Numbered from the stretch's first letter, positions 6,995-14,324 are shown. The stretch is 28,510 bases of DNA from Rhodobacteraceae bacterium UBA996 (GCA_002291955.1 DBBA01000250.1:1-28510), one strand, 5' to 3'. Notes: generated by a model from the letters alone, not told the origin. Made by a program: numbers and translations.

Positions 6995-7414
6995 ATGGCC
7001 TACTGGCTGTTCAAGTCGGAACCGGACACCTGGTCCTGGGACATGCAGGTGGCGCGCGGCGCCGCCGGGCAGGAATGGGACGGGGTCCGCAACTATCAGG
7101 CGCGCAACAACATGCGGGCGATGCAGGTGGGTGACCTCGGGTTCTTCTACCACTCGAACGAAGGGAAAGAGGTCGTCGGCATCGTCGAGGTCATCGCCAC
7201 CGCGCATCCCGACAGCACATCGGATGATCCACGCTGGGAATGTGTGGACCTGCGCGCCGTGCGACCGTTCACCCGGCCGGTCACGCTGGACCAGTGCAAA
7301 GCGGAGCCGCGCCTGAAGGACATGGTTCTGGTCAACAACACACGCCTGTCGGTGCAGCCGGTCACGGCCGACGAATGGCGCGTGGTCTGCGAAATGGGCG
7401 CGACCGAGCCCTGA
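6995..7414 (+). CDS. EVE-domain (PUA-like) protein
   Basis: A 139-residue protein that is almost entirely one EVE domain, from 'MAYWLFKSEPDTWSW' to 'ADEWRVVCEM'. EVE domains share the PUA/YTH fold and are thought to bind modified bases in DNA or RNA; the aromatic cage is suggested by conserved W/Y residues such as 'GVRNYQARNNMR' and 'FFYHSN'. The start at 6995 has GGAG 9 bases upstream and matches the domain edge. An in-frame ATG at 6887 overlaps the tsaD stop as ATGA and would add 36 residues unrelated to EVE proteins, so I reject it. It is probably co-transcribed with tsaD, 104 bases upstream, and is followed by a strong terminator. Confidence 0.9.
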   Translation: MAYWLFKSEPDTWSWDMQVARGAAGQEWDGVRNYQARNNMRAMQVGDLGFFYHSNEGKEVVGIVEVIATAHPDSTSDDPRWECVDLRAVRPFTRPVTLDQCKAEPRLKDMVLVNNTRLSVQPVTADEWRVVCEMGATEP

Positions 7415-7423
7415 GGAATGGAA

Positions 7424-7457
7424 AAGGGTCCCGGCACAGGAACGCACCGGGACCCTT
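7424..7457 (+). terminator. Strong hairpin terminator after the EVE-domain gene
   Basis: A perfect 11-bp inverted repeat, AAGGGTCCCGG (7424-7434) and CCGGGACCCTT (7447-7457), with a 12-base loop. It begins 10 bases after the EVE-domain stop codon. The run of T is short, so it may be a GC-rich intrinsic terminator or an RNA-stabilising 3' end. The 150 bases from here to 7607 hold no gene I can support. Confidence 0.7.
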
Positions 7458-7607
7458 CGTCACCCACGCACACCCTAGCCACCGCGCGTGAAGAAATTCG
7501 GGTCTCGGCCATACTGGCCCGACAGCGATGAACCTACACGCGACCGCACCGGATGCCAAACGCCAAGTCCCGACAATTCCTGTCGAATTCGCCGTGTCCG
7601 GGCGACC

Positions 7608-7949
7608 TCAGGCGTAGACCGCTTCCTTGCGGAAGTGCTTGGCCAGCATGTAGTAGACCACGGCGCGATGCTTGTTCCGCTCGGACCGGCCGTAGGTGTC
7701 GATCACGGAATTGATCGCGTCCATCAGCTCGGGTCCGTCCTTCAGGCCGAGTTTCTTGATGAGGAAGTTGTTCTTGATCGTCTCGAGCTCGCTCGGCTGG
7801 CTGGCCGCGACGGTGGCGCTGTCGGCACTGTAGATCGCCGGTCCGCAGCCGATGGTCACCTTCGTCAGCAGGTCCATGTCCGGCGTCATGCCGCACTTGG
7901 TCTTCAGATCCTCTGCGTACTTCGCGATCAGTTCGTCCCGTTTGCCCAT
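7608..7949 (-). CDS. DUF2853 family protein
   Basis: A 113-residue, largely helical, soluble protein. 'MGKRDELIAKYAEDLKTKCG' and 'SERNKHRAVVYYMLAKHFRK' are typical of DUF2853, a small family of unknown function in alphaproteobacteria and some other bacteria. No catalytic motif is visible. The ATG at 7949 has GGAG 8 bases upstream. The gene lies downstream of ahcY on the same strand but behind a terminator-like hairpin, so it is probably transcribed separately. Confidence 0.8.
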   Translation of the reverse strand: MGKRDELIAKYAEDLKTKCGMTPDMDLLTKVTIGCGPAIYSADSATVAASQPSELETIKNNFLIKKLGLKDGPELMDAINSVIDTYGRSERNKHRAVVYYMLAKHFRKEAVYA

Positions 7950-7980
7950 CAAAGCTCTCCCTTTCTGTCCACCCGAAAGA

Positions 7981-8010
7981 AACGCCCGGCCACTTGCGGG
8001 CCGGTGCGTT
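7981..8010 (-). terminator. Rho-independent terminator of ahcY
   Basis: On the minus strand AACGCACCGGCC (8010-7999) pairs with GGCCGGGCGTT (7991-7981) across a 7-base loop, with one bulged A, and is followed by TCTTTC. It lies 62 bases after the ahcY stop and 31 bases before the DUF2853 start, and it would separate the two transcripts. Confidence 0.65.
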
Positions 8011-8072
8011 AACCTAGTGGACGGAATCGGCGCGTTCCAAGCGTTTTCCGCGCCGCACAGGCGGGGATGCGC

Positions 8073-9470
8073 CTAGTAGCGGTAGTGCTCGGGCTTGAAC
8101 GGACCCTCGGGGGCGACGCCGATATAGGCCGCCTGATCGGGCTTCAGCTCGGTCAGCTTGGCGCCGATCTTGGCCAGGTGCAGGCGGGCCACCTTCTCGT
8201 CCAGGTGCTTGGGCAGGACGTAGACCTTGTTCTCGTACTTGTCGCCCTTGGCCCACAGCTCGATCTGCGCCAGCACCTGGTTGGTGAAGCTGGCCGACAT
8301 CACGAAGGACGGGTGCCCCGTGGCGTTGCCCAGGTTCAGCAGGCGACCTTCGGACAACAGGATGATCCGGCTGCCCGAGGGCATCTCGATCATGTCCACC
8401 TGGTCCTTGATGTTCGTCCACTTGTGGTTGCGCAGGGCGGCGACCTGGATCTCGTTGTCGAAGTGGCCGATGTTGCCGACGATGGCCATATCCTTCATCG
8501 CGCGCATGTGCTCGATGCGGATGACGTCCTTGTTGCCGGTCGTGGTGATGAAGATGTCGGCGCTATCGACGACATCCTCCAGCACCACCACCTCGTAGCC
8601 GTCCATCGCGGCCTGCAGCGCGCAGATCGGATCGACCTCGGTCACCTTCACGCGCGCACCCGCGCCGCGCAGGGATGCGGCCGACCCCTTGCCCACGTCG
8701 CCGTAGCCGCAGACGACCGCGACCTTCCCCGCCATCATCGTGTCGGTCGCGCGGCGGATGCCGTCCACCAGCGATTCCTTGCAGCCGTACTTGTTGTCGA
8801 ACTTCGACTTCGTGACGCTGTCGTTCACGTTGAAGGCGGGGAAGGGCAGGTGACCCTTCTCCATCATCTTGTACAGGCGATGCACGCCCGTGGTGGTTTC
8901 CTCGGACACGCCCTTGATCGCGTGGCGCTGCTTGACGAACCAGCCGGGCGACGCCGCCAGCCGCTTGCGGATCTGGGCGAACAGGCACTCCTCCTCCTCG
9001 CTCGTCGGGACGGCGATCAGGTCGGTCTCGCCTTCCTCGACCCGCGCGCCCATCAGGATGTACAGCGTAGCATCGCCGCCATCGTCGAGGATCATGTTGC
9101 AGGTGCCGCCTTCACCGCCGAACTGGAAGATGCGGTCGGTGTAGTCCCAGTATTCGGCCAGGCTCTCGCCCTTGACCGCGAACACCGGCGTGCCGGTCGC
9201 GGCAATCGCCGCCGCCGCGTGGTCCTGGGTCGAGAAGATGTTGCACGACGCCCAGCGCACATCCGCGCCCAGCGCCTTGAGCGTCTCGATCAGCACCGCG
9301 GTCTGGATCGTCATGTGCAGCGACCCCGCCACCCGCGCCCCCTTCAGCGGCTGGGCTGCGCCATACTCCTCGCGCAGGGCCATCAGGCCCGGCATCTCGG
9401 TCTCGGCGATGGCGATTTCCTTGCGGCCGAAGTCGGCAAGGGCGATGTCGCGGATGACGTAGTCGTGCAC
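8073..9470 (-). CDS. ahcY: S-adenosyl-L-homocysteine hydrolase (adenosylhomocysteinase)
   Basis: A 465-residue NAD-dependent enzyme that splits S-adenosylhomocysteine into adenosine and homocysteine, relieving product inhibition of methyltransferases. Seen: N-terminal 'DFGRKEIAIAETEMPGLMAL', substrate segments 'LHMTIQTAVLIETL' and 'NDSVTKSKFDN', the Rossmann motif 'VCGYGDVGKGSA' (about 252-263), and the C-terminal 'PEGPFKPEHYRY' that closes the neighbouring subunit's site. The start is the GTG at 9470, which has AGGAG 8 bases upstream and matches the family N-terminus; the ATG at 9530 gives a 20-residue extension of no family character. Proximity to regA is characteristic of Rhodobacter relatives. 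It is divergent from the HD phosphohydrolase gene. Confidence 0.97.
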   Translation of the reverse strand: MHDYVIRDIALADFGRKEIAIAETEMPGLMALREEYGAAQPLKGARVAGSLHMTIQTAVLIETLKALGADVRWASCNIFSTQDHAAAAIAATGTPVFAVKGESLAEYWDYTDRIFQFGGEGGTCNMILDDGGDATLYILMGARVEEGETDLIAVPTSEEEECLFAQIRKRLAASPGWFVKQRHAIKGVSEETTTGVHRLYKMMEKGHLPFPAFNVNDSVTKSKFDNKYGCKESLVDGIRRATDTMMAGKVAVVCGYGDVGKGSAASLRGAGARVKVTEVDPICALQAAMDGYEVVVLEDVVDSADIFITTTGNKDVIRIEHMRAMKDMAIVGNIGHFDNEIQVAALRNHKWTNIKDQVDMIEMPSGSRIILLSEGRLLNLGNATGHPSFVMSASFTNQVLAQIELWAKGDKYENKVYVLPKHLDEKVARLHLAKIGAKLTELKPDQAAYIGVAPEGPFKPEHYRY

Positions 9471-9501
9471 GGGCAGTGCTCCTGATCCTGTGGTTGCGCG
9501 G

Positions 9502-9530
9502 CAGATAGCACCGCACCCCGGGTGCGGCAA
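9502..9530 (-). promoter_or_regulatory. Predicted ahcY promoter with palindromic spacer
   Basis: On the minus strand, TTGCCG (9530-9525) and TATCTG (9507-9502) are spaced 17 bases apart, about 32 bases before the GTG start. A 17-base near-palindrome at 9511-9527 (CCGCACC and GGTGCGG arms, CCG centre on the plus strand) overlaps the -35 and fills the spacer. This could be a repressor operator or a coincidental GC-rich hairpin. Confidence 0.45.
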
Positions 9531-9603
9531 TGCGGCGGGGAAACCCGTTGCCGCAGCGGGCGCACCCCGCTACGCCCGGACAGCGCAACCGGAGGGAACA
9601 GGG

Positions 9604-10200
9604 ATGCCGCCACGCCAGCCCCGCGCCTGGCAACGGATGCTGTCGGGGCGCAGGCTCGACCTGCTCGACCCCACGCCCCTGGACATCGAGGTCGAGGATA
9701 TCGCCCACGGCCTGGCCTTTGTCGCGCGCTGGAATGGCCAGACGCGGGGCGATTGGGCCTATTCGGTGGCGGAACACTCGCTGCTGGTCGAGACGCTGTT
9801 CGCGCGGACAAGCCCGGCCGAGGGGCCGCGCTGGCGGCTTGCGGCACTTCTGCACGACGCGCCCGAGTATGTGCTGGGCGACATGATCAGCCCGGTCAAG
9901 GCAGCGATCGGGCAGGACTACGGGGCGCTCGATGCCCGGCTGTCGGCGGCCGTGCACCTGCGCTTCGGGCTACCGGCCGTGCTGCCCGCGCCCATTAAGC
10001 GCGCCATCAAGGCGGCCGACCGGGTGTCGGCCTGGCTGGAAGCCGTGGAAATCGCGGGCTTCACGCGCGACGAGGCCGACCGCTTCTTCGGGCGCCCGGC
10101 GCCGGGCCTGCTTGACGGGCTGGGCATCGTCCTGCGCCCCCCGGTCGAGGTGCGCCGCGCCTATGCCGACCGGGTCGCGGCCCTGCTGGCGCTGGTTTGA
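9604..10200 (+). CDS. HD-domain phosphohydrolase, YfbR-like
   Basis: A 198-residue HD-superfamily protein. Metal ligands are visible as H58 in 'VAEHSLLV', H84-D85 in 'LLHDAPEYVLGDMISPVK' and a later Asp in 'KAADRVSAWLEA'. The motif resembles YfbR-type 5'-deoxynucleotidases, which dephosphorylate dNMPs, but substrate specificity in this alphaproteobacterial branch is not known to me. 'RAWQRMLSGRRLDLLDP' near the N-terminus is typical of the branch. The start at 9604 has GGAGG about 7-8 bases upstream; an in-frame ATG at 9490 would add 38 unconserved residues. The gene is divergent from ahcY and is followed 83 bases later by the alcohol dehydrogenase gene. Confidence 0.85.
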   Translation: MPPRQPRAWQRMLSGRRLDLLDPTPLDIEVEDIAHGLAFVARWNGQTRGDWAYSVAEHSLLVETLFARTSPAEGPRWRLAALLHDAPEYVLGDMISPVKAAIGQDYGALDARLSAAVHLRFGLPAVLPAPIKRAIKAADRVSAWLEAVEIAGFTRDEADRFFGRPAPGLLDGLGIVLRPPVEVRRAYADRVAALLALV

Positions 10201-10207
10201 CCCCGCG

Positions 10208-10221
10208 TTGAGGCAGGTCAA
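10208..10221. promoter_or_regulatory. FNR/FnrL-type binding site upstream of the alcohol dehydrogenase gene
   Basis: TTGAGGCAGGTCAA matches the FNR core TTGA-N6-TCAA exactly and is close to the FnrL boxes of Rhodobacter (TTGA-N-GCAG-R-TCAA type). It lies 62 bases before the ATG of the adhP-like gene and 7 bases after the HD gene stop. The position suits a class II activator site. It has not been tested against a genome-wide matrix. Confidence 0.5.
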
Positions 10222-10283
10222 GGCGCGGGCGCCGCGCGGCCCGCACCCTGTGGCCATCGCCCCCAGGCTAGGAGCCCCACACC

Positions 10284-11312
10284 ATGACCCTGCCCCGCAC
10301 CATGAAGGCCGCCGTCGTCCCCGGCCTTGGACAGCCCTTGGAGATCCGCGAAGTGCCGGTGCCACCCGTCGGCCCCGGGCAGGTGCTGATGCGCGTGCGC
10401 GCCAGCGGCGTCTGCCACACCGACCTGCACGCCGCGATGGGCGACTGGCCGGTCAAGCCCGGCACCCCCTTCATCCCCGGCCACGAAGGCGTGGGCGAGG
10501 TCGCGGCCGTCGGTCCCGGGGTCACGCATCTGAAGGAAGGCGACCGGATCGGCGCGCCCTGGCTGCACTCGGCCTGCGGACGCTGCCCCCATTGCGTGGG
10601 CGGGTGGGAGACGCTCTGCGAATCGCAGCAGATGACCGGCTACACCGTGAACGGCGGCTATGCCGAGTATGTGCAGTGCGAGGCGAATTATGTCGGCATC
10701 CTGCCCGACAGCCTCGACTTCGGCCCGGCGGCGCCCGTCCTGTGTGCAGGCGTAACCGTCTACAAGGGCCTGAAGGAGACCGAGGCAAAGCCCGGCGACT
10801 GGGTCGCGATTTCCGGCATCGGCGGCCTTGGGCACATGGCGGTGCAATACGGCAAGGCGATGGGGCTGAACGTCGTCGCCGTGGACGTGCACGAGGACAA
10901 GCTGAAGCTGGCCCGCGATCTGGGCGCAGACCTCACGTTCAATGCCGTCGAGCAGGACCCGGTGGACGAATTGCAGCGCCTGATGGGCGGCGTCCACGGC
11001 GTGCTCGTCACCGCGGTGTCGAACGCCGCCTTCGGTCAGGCCGTGGGCATGCTGCGCCGGGGCGGGTTCATGTCGCTGGTGGGCCTGCCCCCCGGCGACT
11101 TCCCCCTGCCGATCTTTCAGGTTGTCCTGAAGCGGATCACCGTGCGCGGGTCCATCGTCGGCACCCGCAACGACCTGCGCGAGGCGCTGGCCTTTGCGGG
11201 CGCCGGCAAGGTGGCAGCGCATTTCAGCTGGGACCGGCTGGAGAACATCAACGTGATCTTCGACCGCATGAAGGAAGGCCGGATCGACGGGCGTGTGGTG
11301 CTGGCGATCTGA
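10284..11312 (+). CDS. adhP: Zinc-dependent alcohol dehydrogenase, AdhP type
   Basis: A 342-residue medium-chain alcohol dehydrogenase that interconverts primary alcohols such as ethanol and aldehydes using NAD(H). Catalytic zinc ligands are C44 ('GVCHTDLHAA'), H67 ('GHEGVGEV') and C154 ('PVLCAGVTVYKG'). The structural zinc lobe is C98-C101-C104-C112. The Rossmann motif is 'GIGGLG' at about 178-183. Length and motifs match propanol-preferring bacterial AdhP. AGGAG lies 8 bases before the ATG. The FNR-type box upstream suggests expression under low oxygen, consistent with fermentative or redox-balancing use, and regBA lies nearby. The physiological substrate is inferred from the family. Confidence 0.93.
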   Translation: MTLPRTMKAAVVPGLGQPLEIREVPVPPVGPGQVLMRVRASGVCHTDLHAAMGDWPVKPGTPFIPGHEGVGEVAAVGPGVTHLKEGDRIGAPWLHSACGRCPHCVGGWETLCESQQMTGYTVNGGYAEYVQCEANYVGILPDSLDFGPAAPVLCAGVTVYKGLKETEAKPGDWVAISGIGGLGHMAVQYGKAMGLNVVAVDVHEDKLKLARDLGADLTFNAVEQDPVDELQRLMGGVHGVLVTAVSNAAFGQAVGMLRRGGFMSLVGLPPGDFPLPIFQVVLKRITVRGSIVGTRNDLREALAFAGAGKVAAHFSWDRLENINVIFDRMKEGRIDGRVVLAI

Positions 11313-11336
11313 CCGCCAGCCCCCCGCGCCGGGACG

Positions 11337-11483
11337 CTATCGGATCCCGTACCAGACGCGCGCGCGCTTCAGGTAGGCCGCCTCGTCCGCTTCGCGCGGG
11401 GGCAGGGCGGTGGTCGCGATGTCATCCGTGCGACGGTCCATGCGCGTCGCCAGCAGGATGCTCTCGCCAAGTATCCGTAACAT
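11337..11483 (-). CDS. Small hypothetical protein divergent from a LysR regulator
   Basis: A 48-residue protein, 'MLRILGESILLATRMDRRTD' at its N-terminus and 'YLKRARVWYGIR' at its C-terminus. The ATG at 11483 has GAGG 8 bases upstream; a GTG at 11543 in the same frame would add 20 residues that overlap the LysR operator, which is unlikely. I recognise no domain. A short basic C-terminus following a divergent LysR gene recalls the small DUF1127-like partners seen in alphaproteobacteria, but the sequence does not match DUF1127. The gene converges with adhP, ending 24 bases from its stop. Its reality rests on the start context and the divergent regulator. Confidence 0.5.
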   Translation of the reverse strand: MLRILGESILLATRMDRRTDDIATTALPPREADEAAYLKRARVWYGIR

Positions 11484-11523
11484 TTCCTCGTCCTCGGGTT
11501 GCTCAGTGGTTGTGCATATGTGC

Positions 11524-11540
11524 CATTTCGTCCAGAAATG
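11524..11540. promoter_or_regulatory. LysR-type operator between the regulator and the small gene
   Basis: CATTTCGTCCAGAAATG is a perfect 6-bp inverted repeat (CATTTC and GAAATG) around a 5-base centre. It contains the T-N11-A pattern of LysR-type recognition sites. It sits 40 bases before the LysR ATG and 40 bases before the small-gene ATG, the classic position for an autoregulating LysR protein and its divergent target. Confidence 0.65.
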
Positions 11541-11580
11541 CACGTCAGGAAACTTGCTGTCCTGTTAGTTGGACTTACAG

Positions 11581-12444
11581 ATGCGTCTGCCGTCCATGAC
11601 CGCGCTGCGGGCGTTCGAGGCCGCGGCCCGCCACCGCAGCCTGTCTGCCGCGGGGCGCGAGCTGAACGTCACGCATGCCGCCGTGGCCCAGCAGGTCCGC
11701 GCGCTCGAGGCCGATCTCGGCCTGCCGCTGGCGTTCCGCGACGGGCGCGGGCTGGCCCTGACCGAGGAAGGCGAGCGTCTGGCCGACGGGCTGGGCCGTG
11801 GCTTTGCCACCATCACCGCCGCCGTGCAGGACCTGCGCGATACCGACCGCGCCCGGCCCCTGCGCGTGACGATCACTCCCAGTTTTGCCGCCCAGTGGCT
11901 GATGCCGCGGTTGGGGCGATTCTGGGCCGAACACCCTGACATCGCCCTGTCGCTGCACCCCGAGCAGCGCGTCGTGGACCTGACGACCGAACACATGGAC
12001 CTGGCGATCCGCTTCGGTGCGGGCAAATGGCCGGGGACCGACAGCGAACTGCTGACGCCCGCCTTCTATACCATCGTGGGCGCACCGTCCCTGATCGGCG
12101 ACCGCGAGACGCTCACCCCCGCCGAGATGGCCGCCCTGCCCTGGGTGCTCGAGGAAAGCTGGCCCGAACAGCACGTCTGGCTGCGGTCACTCGGGATCGA
12201 CACGCGCAAACTGGACGTGACCGAGGTGCCGACCGAGGAACTGGCCCTGTCCGCCGCACGCCAGGGCTACGGCCTGCATGTCGAGGTGTCGGCGCTACTG
12301 GACGACGACATCGCGTCGGGGCGGCTGCGGATCGTCTACCGCTCGCGGTTCGAGGATGGCACAAGCTACTGGCTGGTGACGCGCCCGGGGCCGAAAAAGC
12401 CTGCGCTGCGCACACTGATGCGCTGGCTGAAGTCGGCCGTGTGA
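11581..12444 (+). CDS. LysR family transcriptional regulator, GcvA-like
   Basis: A 287-residue LysR-type regulator. The N-terminal winged HTH ('LPSMTALRAFEAAARHRSLS' through 'AAVAQQVRALEADLG') is followed by the linker helix and a periplasmic-binding-protein-like effector domain with the GcvA-type stretches 'SFAAQWLMPRLGRFW' and 'DLAIRFGAGKWPG'. The branch includes GcvA and many regulators of unknown effector, so I do not assign glycine cleavage. The ATG at 11581 gives the family N-terminus; its Shine-Dalgarno is weak. The downstream GNAT gene follows after 8 bases and is probably co-transcribed. The divergent 48-residue gene and the 11524-11540 operator suggest autoregulation. Confidence 0.92.
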   Translation: MRLPSMTALRAFEAAARHRSLSAAGRELNVTHAAVAQQVRALEADLGLPLAFRDGRGLALTEEGERLADGLGRGFATITAAVQDLRDTDRARPLRVTITPSFAAQWLMPRLGRFWAEHPDIALSLHPEQRVVDLTTEHMDLAIRFGAGKWPGTDSELLTPAFYTIVGAPSLIGDRETLTPAEMAALPWVLEESWPEQHVWLRSLGIDTRKLDVTEVPTEELALSAARQGYGLHVEVSALLDDDIASGRLRIVYRSRFEDGTSYWLVTRPGPKKPALRTLMRWLKSAV

Positions 12445-12452
12445 GGAGTACG

Positions 12453-12959
12453 ATGGAACAGACCCTGATCCTGCGGCAGGCGACCCCCGACGATGCCCCC
12501 GCCCTGTGCGACCTCTTGAATGCGATCATCGCCATCGGCGGCACGACCGCGCACCAGACCTCGTTCACCGTGGACCGGTTCCGCGCCACCTACATCGACG
12601 CGCCCGAACGGATCAGCTGCGCGGCGGCCTTCGACGCGACGGGCGCGCTGGGGTTCCAAAGCCTGTCCTGGCCCGCGAAGGGCGACTACCCGGTGCCCGA
12701 CGGCTGGGCCGTGATCGGCAGCTTCGTGCGCGCGGGCCTGCAAGGACGCGGGATCGGACAGCACCTGTGGGCGATGACCAAAGTCGCCGCCCGTGCGGCA
12801 GACGTGCACGCCATCGACGCGACAATCCGCGCGGACAACTTGCCGGGGTTGCGGTTCTACAGCGGTCTCGGCTTCACCGACTGGGACGTGATCCGCGCCA
12901 AGCCCCTGCGCGACGGCACGCCGGTGGACCGCATCCGCAAGGAGTTGCGGCTGGAATAG
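12453..12959 (+). CDS. GNAT family N-acetyltransferase
   Basis: A 168-residue single-domain GNAT protein. Acetyl-CoA pyrophosphate is likely held by 'VRAGLQGRGIGQHLW' (motif A, about 92-106); 'ATIRADNLPGLRFYSGLGF' is the motif B/C region with the usual Asn and the Tyr general acid. The N-terminus 'LILRQATPDDAPALCDLLNA' is typical. The substrate is unknown. GAGGAG precedes the ATG, and only 8 bases separate it from the LysR stop, so the two are probably one transcript. It converges on regA with a 3-base gap and no visible terminator between them, so read-through or antisense overlap is likely. Confidence 0.88.
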   Translation: MEQTLILRQATPDDAPALCDLLNAIIAIGGTTAHQTSFTVDRFRATYIDAPERISCAAAFDATGALGFQSLSWPAKGDYPVPDGWAVIGSFVRAGLQGRGIGQHLWAMTKVAARAADVHAIDATIRADNLPGLRFYSGLGFTDWDVIRAKPLRDGTPVDRIRKELRLE

Positions 12960-12962
12960 ACC

Positions 12963-13520
12963 CTACTTCGGGCTGCGCTTGGCGAGGATGCGCTGCAACG
13001 TCCGGCGATGCATGTTCAGCCGCCGCGCGGTCTCGGACACGTTGCGGTCGCACTGTTCGTAGACCCGTTGGATATGCTCCCACCGAACGCGGTCCGCGCT
13101 CATCGGGTTCTCGGGCGGGGGCGGCAGGGCGCTCGCACGCGACAAGAGCGCATCGGTCACATCGTTCGCATCGGCGGGCTTGGCCAGATAGTCGGTCGCC
13201 CCAATCTTCACCGCCGCCACGGCCGTGGCGATCGCACCATAGCCCGTCAACACCACGATGCGCGCATCCGGCCGCCGCTCGCGCAGCGCCTCGACCACGT
13301 CCAGCCCGTTCCCGTCCTCGAGCCGCAGGTCCACCACTGCAAAGGCGGGTGGCCGCGCCAGCGCCAGCGCCTTTCCCTCGGCCACGCTGCCGGCCGTCCG
13401 CACCTCGAACCCGCGGCGTTCCATCGCGCGGGCCAGCCGCTTCAGGAACGGCTCGTCGTCGTCCACCAGCAGCAGCGACGGGTCCGGACCCAGATCCTCG
13501 CGCACATCGTCGTCGGTCAT
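12963..13520 (-). CDS. regA: Redox response regulator RegA/PrrA/ActR
   Basis: A 185-residue two-component response regulator. The receiver domain has D20/D21 ('LLLVDDDEPFLKRLARAM'), phospho-acceptor D64 ('AVVDLRLEDGNGLDVVEALR') and K114 ('DYLAKPADAND'). A Pro-rich linker ('LPPPPENPMSADRVRWEHIQ') leads to a Fis-type HTH, 'NVSETARRLNMHRRTLQRIL'. The match to PrrA of Rhodobacter sphaeroides is near-identical over the linker and HTH. RegA globally controls photosynthesis, respiration, CO2 and N2 fixation and hydrogen oxidation genes in response to redox state. The ATG at 13520 has AGGA about 9 bases upstream; one at 13538 is also in frame. It lies 56 bases after the SCO gene on the same strand, as in prrCA. 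Confidence 0.97.
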   Translation of the reverse strand: MTDDDVREDLGPDPSLLLVDDDEPFLKRLARAMERRGFEVRTAGSVAEGKALALARPPAFAVVDLRLEDGNGLDVVEALRERRPDARIVVLTGYGAIATAVAAVKIGATDYLAKPADANDVTDALLSRASALPPPPENPMSADRVRWEHIQRVYEQCDRNVSETARRLNMHRRTLQRILAKRSPK

Positions 13521-13576
13521 GTCCAGCGTTCCTTCCATTGCGCGGACCTAGACCGTAAGCGCCCGGAGTCGTGCGG

Positions 13577-14206
13577 TCAATTTGCCGCAGCCGACGCCTG
13601 CACGAAGCAGGCCATCGATTCGGCCATCGCCTCGGGCGTCGTCTCTCGCCGGAAGAACTCGACGAACCCGTGGCCGGGCAGCACAAGGTAGCTGAAGGTC
13701 GAGTGATCCATCAGGTAGAACTCGTCGTCGGTGTCCTGCTTCTGGTAGAAGGTCCGGTACGCCTGGCTTGCCGCGCGCACCTGTTCGGGCGTGCCGGTCA
13801 GGCCGACCATCTGCGGATGCAGGTTGCCGACAAAGGCCGCTAGCGCCTCGGGCGTGTCGCGCTCGGGGTCGATCGAGATGAAGACCGGCTTCACCTCCAG
13901 ACCCTGTTCCTGCAGGATTTCCACCGCCGTGACATTCCGCGTGGCGTCCAGCGGGCAGACATCGGGGCAGAAGGTGTAGCCGAAATACAGGATCGACGGG
14001 CGGTCGATCACCTCGGCATCCGTCACCGTCACACCATCCTGGTTGACCAGCGTGAACGGTCCGCCGATCGCGCCGGGACCACCTGCCACCGCGCTGCCGC
14101 GGCATCCGGCAAAGATGTCCGGGCTTGGCGCCTGCGTCCACCACCACACGCCCGCCGTCAGGCCAACGGCTGCAACGGACGCAACAAGGGCAGCAATGCG
14201 GGTCAT
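13577..14206 (-). CDS. senC: SCO1/SenC/PrrC copper chaperone
   Basis: A 209-residue membrane-anchored SCO protein. Residues 5-24 form an N-terminal transmembrane anchor; the periplasmic thioredoxin-fold domain binds copper through C80 and C84 ('GYTFCPDVCP') and H168 ('LMDHSTFSYLV'). SCO proteins deliver copper to the CuA site of cytochrome c oxidase or act as thiol-disulfide reductants. In Rhodobacter the homologue (PrrC/SenC) is encoded with RegA and affects the signal passed from the cbb3 oxidase to RegB. All three copper ligands are intact. It is divergent from regB across a 118-base region and precedes regA. Confidence 0.94.
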   Translation of the reverse strand: MTRIAALVASVAAVGLTAGVWWWTQAPSPDIFAGCRGSAVAGGPGAIGGPFTLVNQDGVTVTDAEVIDRPSILYFGYTFCPDVCPLDATRNVTAVEILQEQGLEVKPVFISIDPERDTPEALAAFVGNLHPQMVGLTGTPEQVRAASQAYRTFYQKQDTDDEFYLMDHSTFSYLVLPGHGFVEFFRRETTPEAMAESMACFVQASAAAN

Positions 14207-14234
14207 CGTCGGGCCTCCCTCTCCGGTTCGGGCG

Positions 14235-14245
14235 TGTCAATGACA
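14235..14245. promoter_or_regulatory. Palindrome in the senC-regB intergenic region
   Basis: TGTCAATGACA is a perfect 5-bp inverted repeat around a central A, 29 bases from the SCO gene start and 80 bases from the regB start. The 118-base divergent region (14207-14324) must hold both promoters; no convincing -35/-10 pair was found. A single GCGAC half-site, part of the loose RegA consensus, lies near 14267. The palindrome could bind a dimeric regulator, but the protein is not identifiable. Confidence 0.3.
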
Positions 14246-14324
14246 GGCTTCGCGCCTATCTTCACTGCGACAAGAACTTCCCTGCCACCGGGCCGATGCA
14301 CAAGCCTTCCCCGCCGGATCGCCA

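Noticed and set aside
8008..8014. TTAACC CtrA half-site near the DUF2853 gene
   Set aside because: It is only a half-site with no second TTAA at the right spacing, and it lies at the edge of the ahcY terminator.
8030..8056. A second inverted repeat (GGCGCG and CGCGCC) after ahcY
   Set aside because: Short GC-only arms with a long loop are expected by chance here. The hairpin at 7981-8010 with its downstream T-rich tract is a better terminator.
8067..9485. A 472-codon plus-strand frame opposite ahcY
   Set aside because: It is a mirror of a highly conserved enzyme gene, with His/Asp/Val repeats and no domain. ahcY motifs are complete on the other strand.
9471..9603. SAH or SAM riboswitch upstream of ahcY
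   Set aside because: The predicted promoter leaves a leader of only about 25 bases, and I could not fit the conserved SAH or SAM riboswitch cores to the region.
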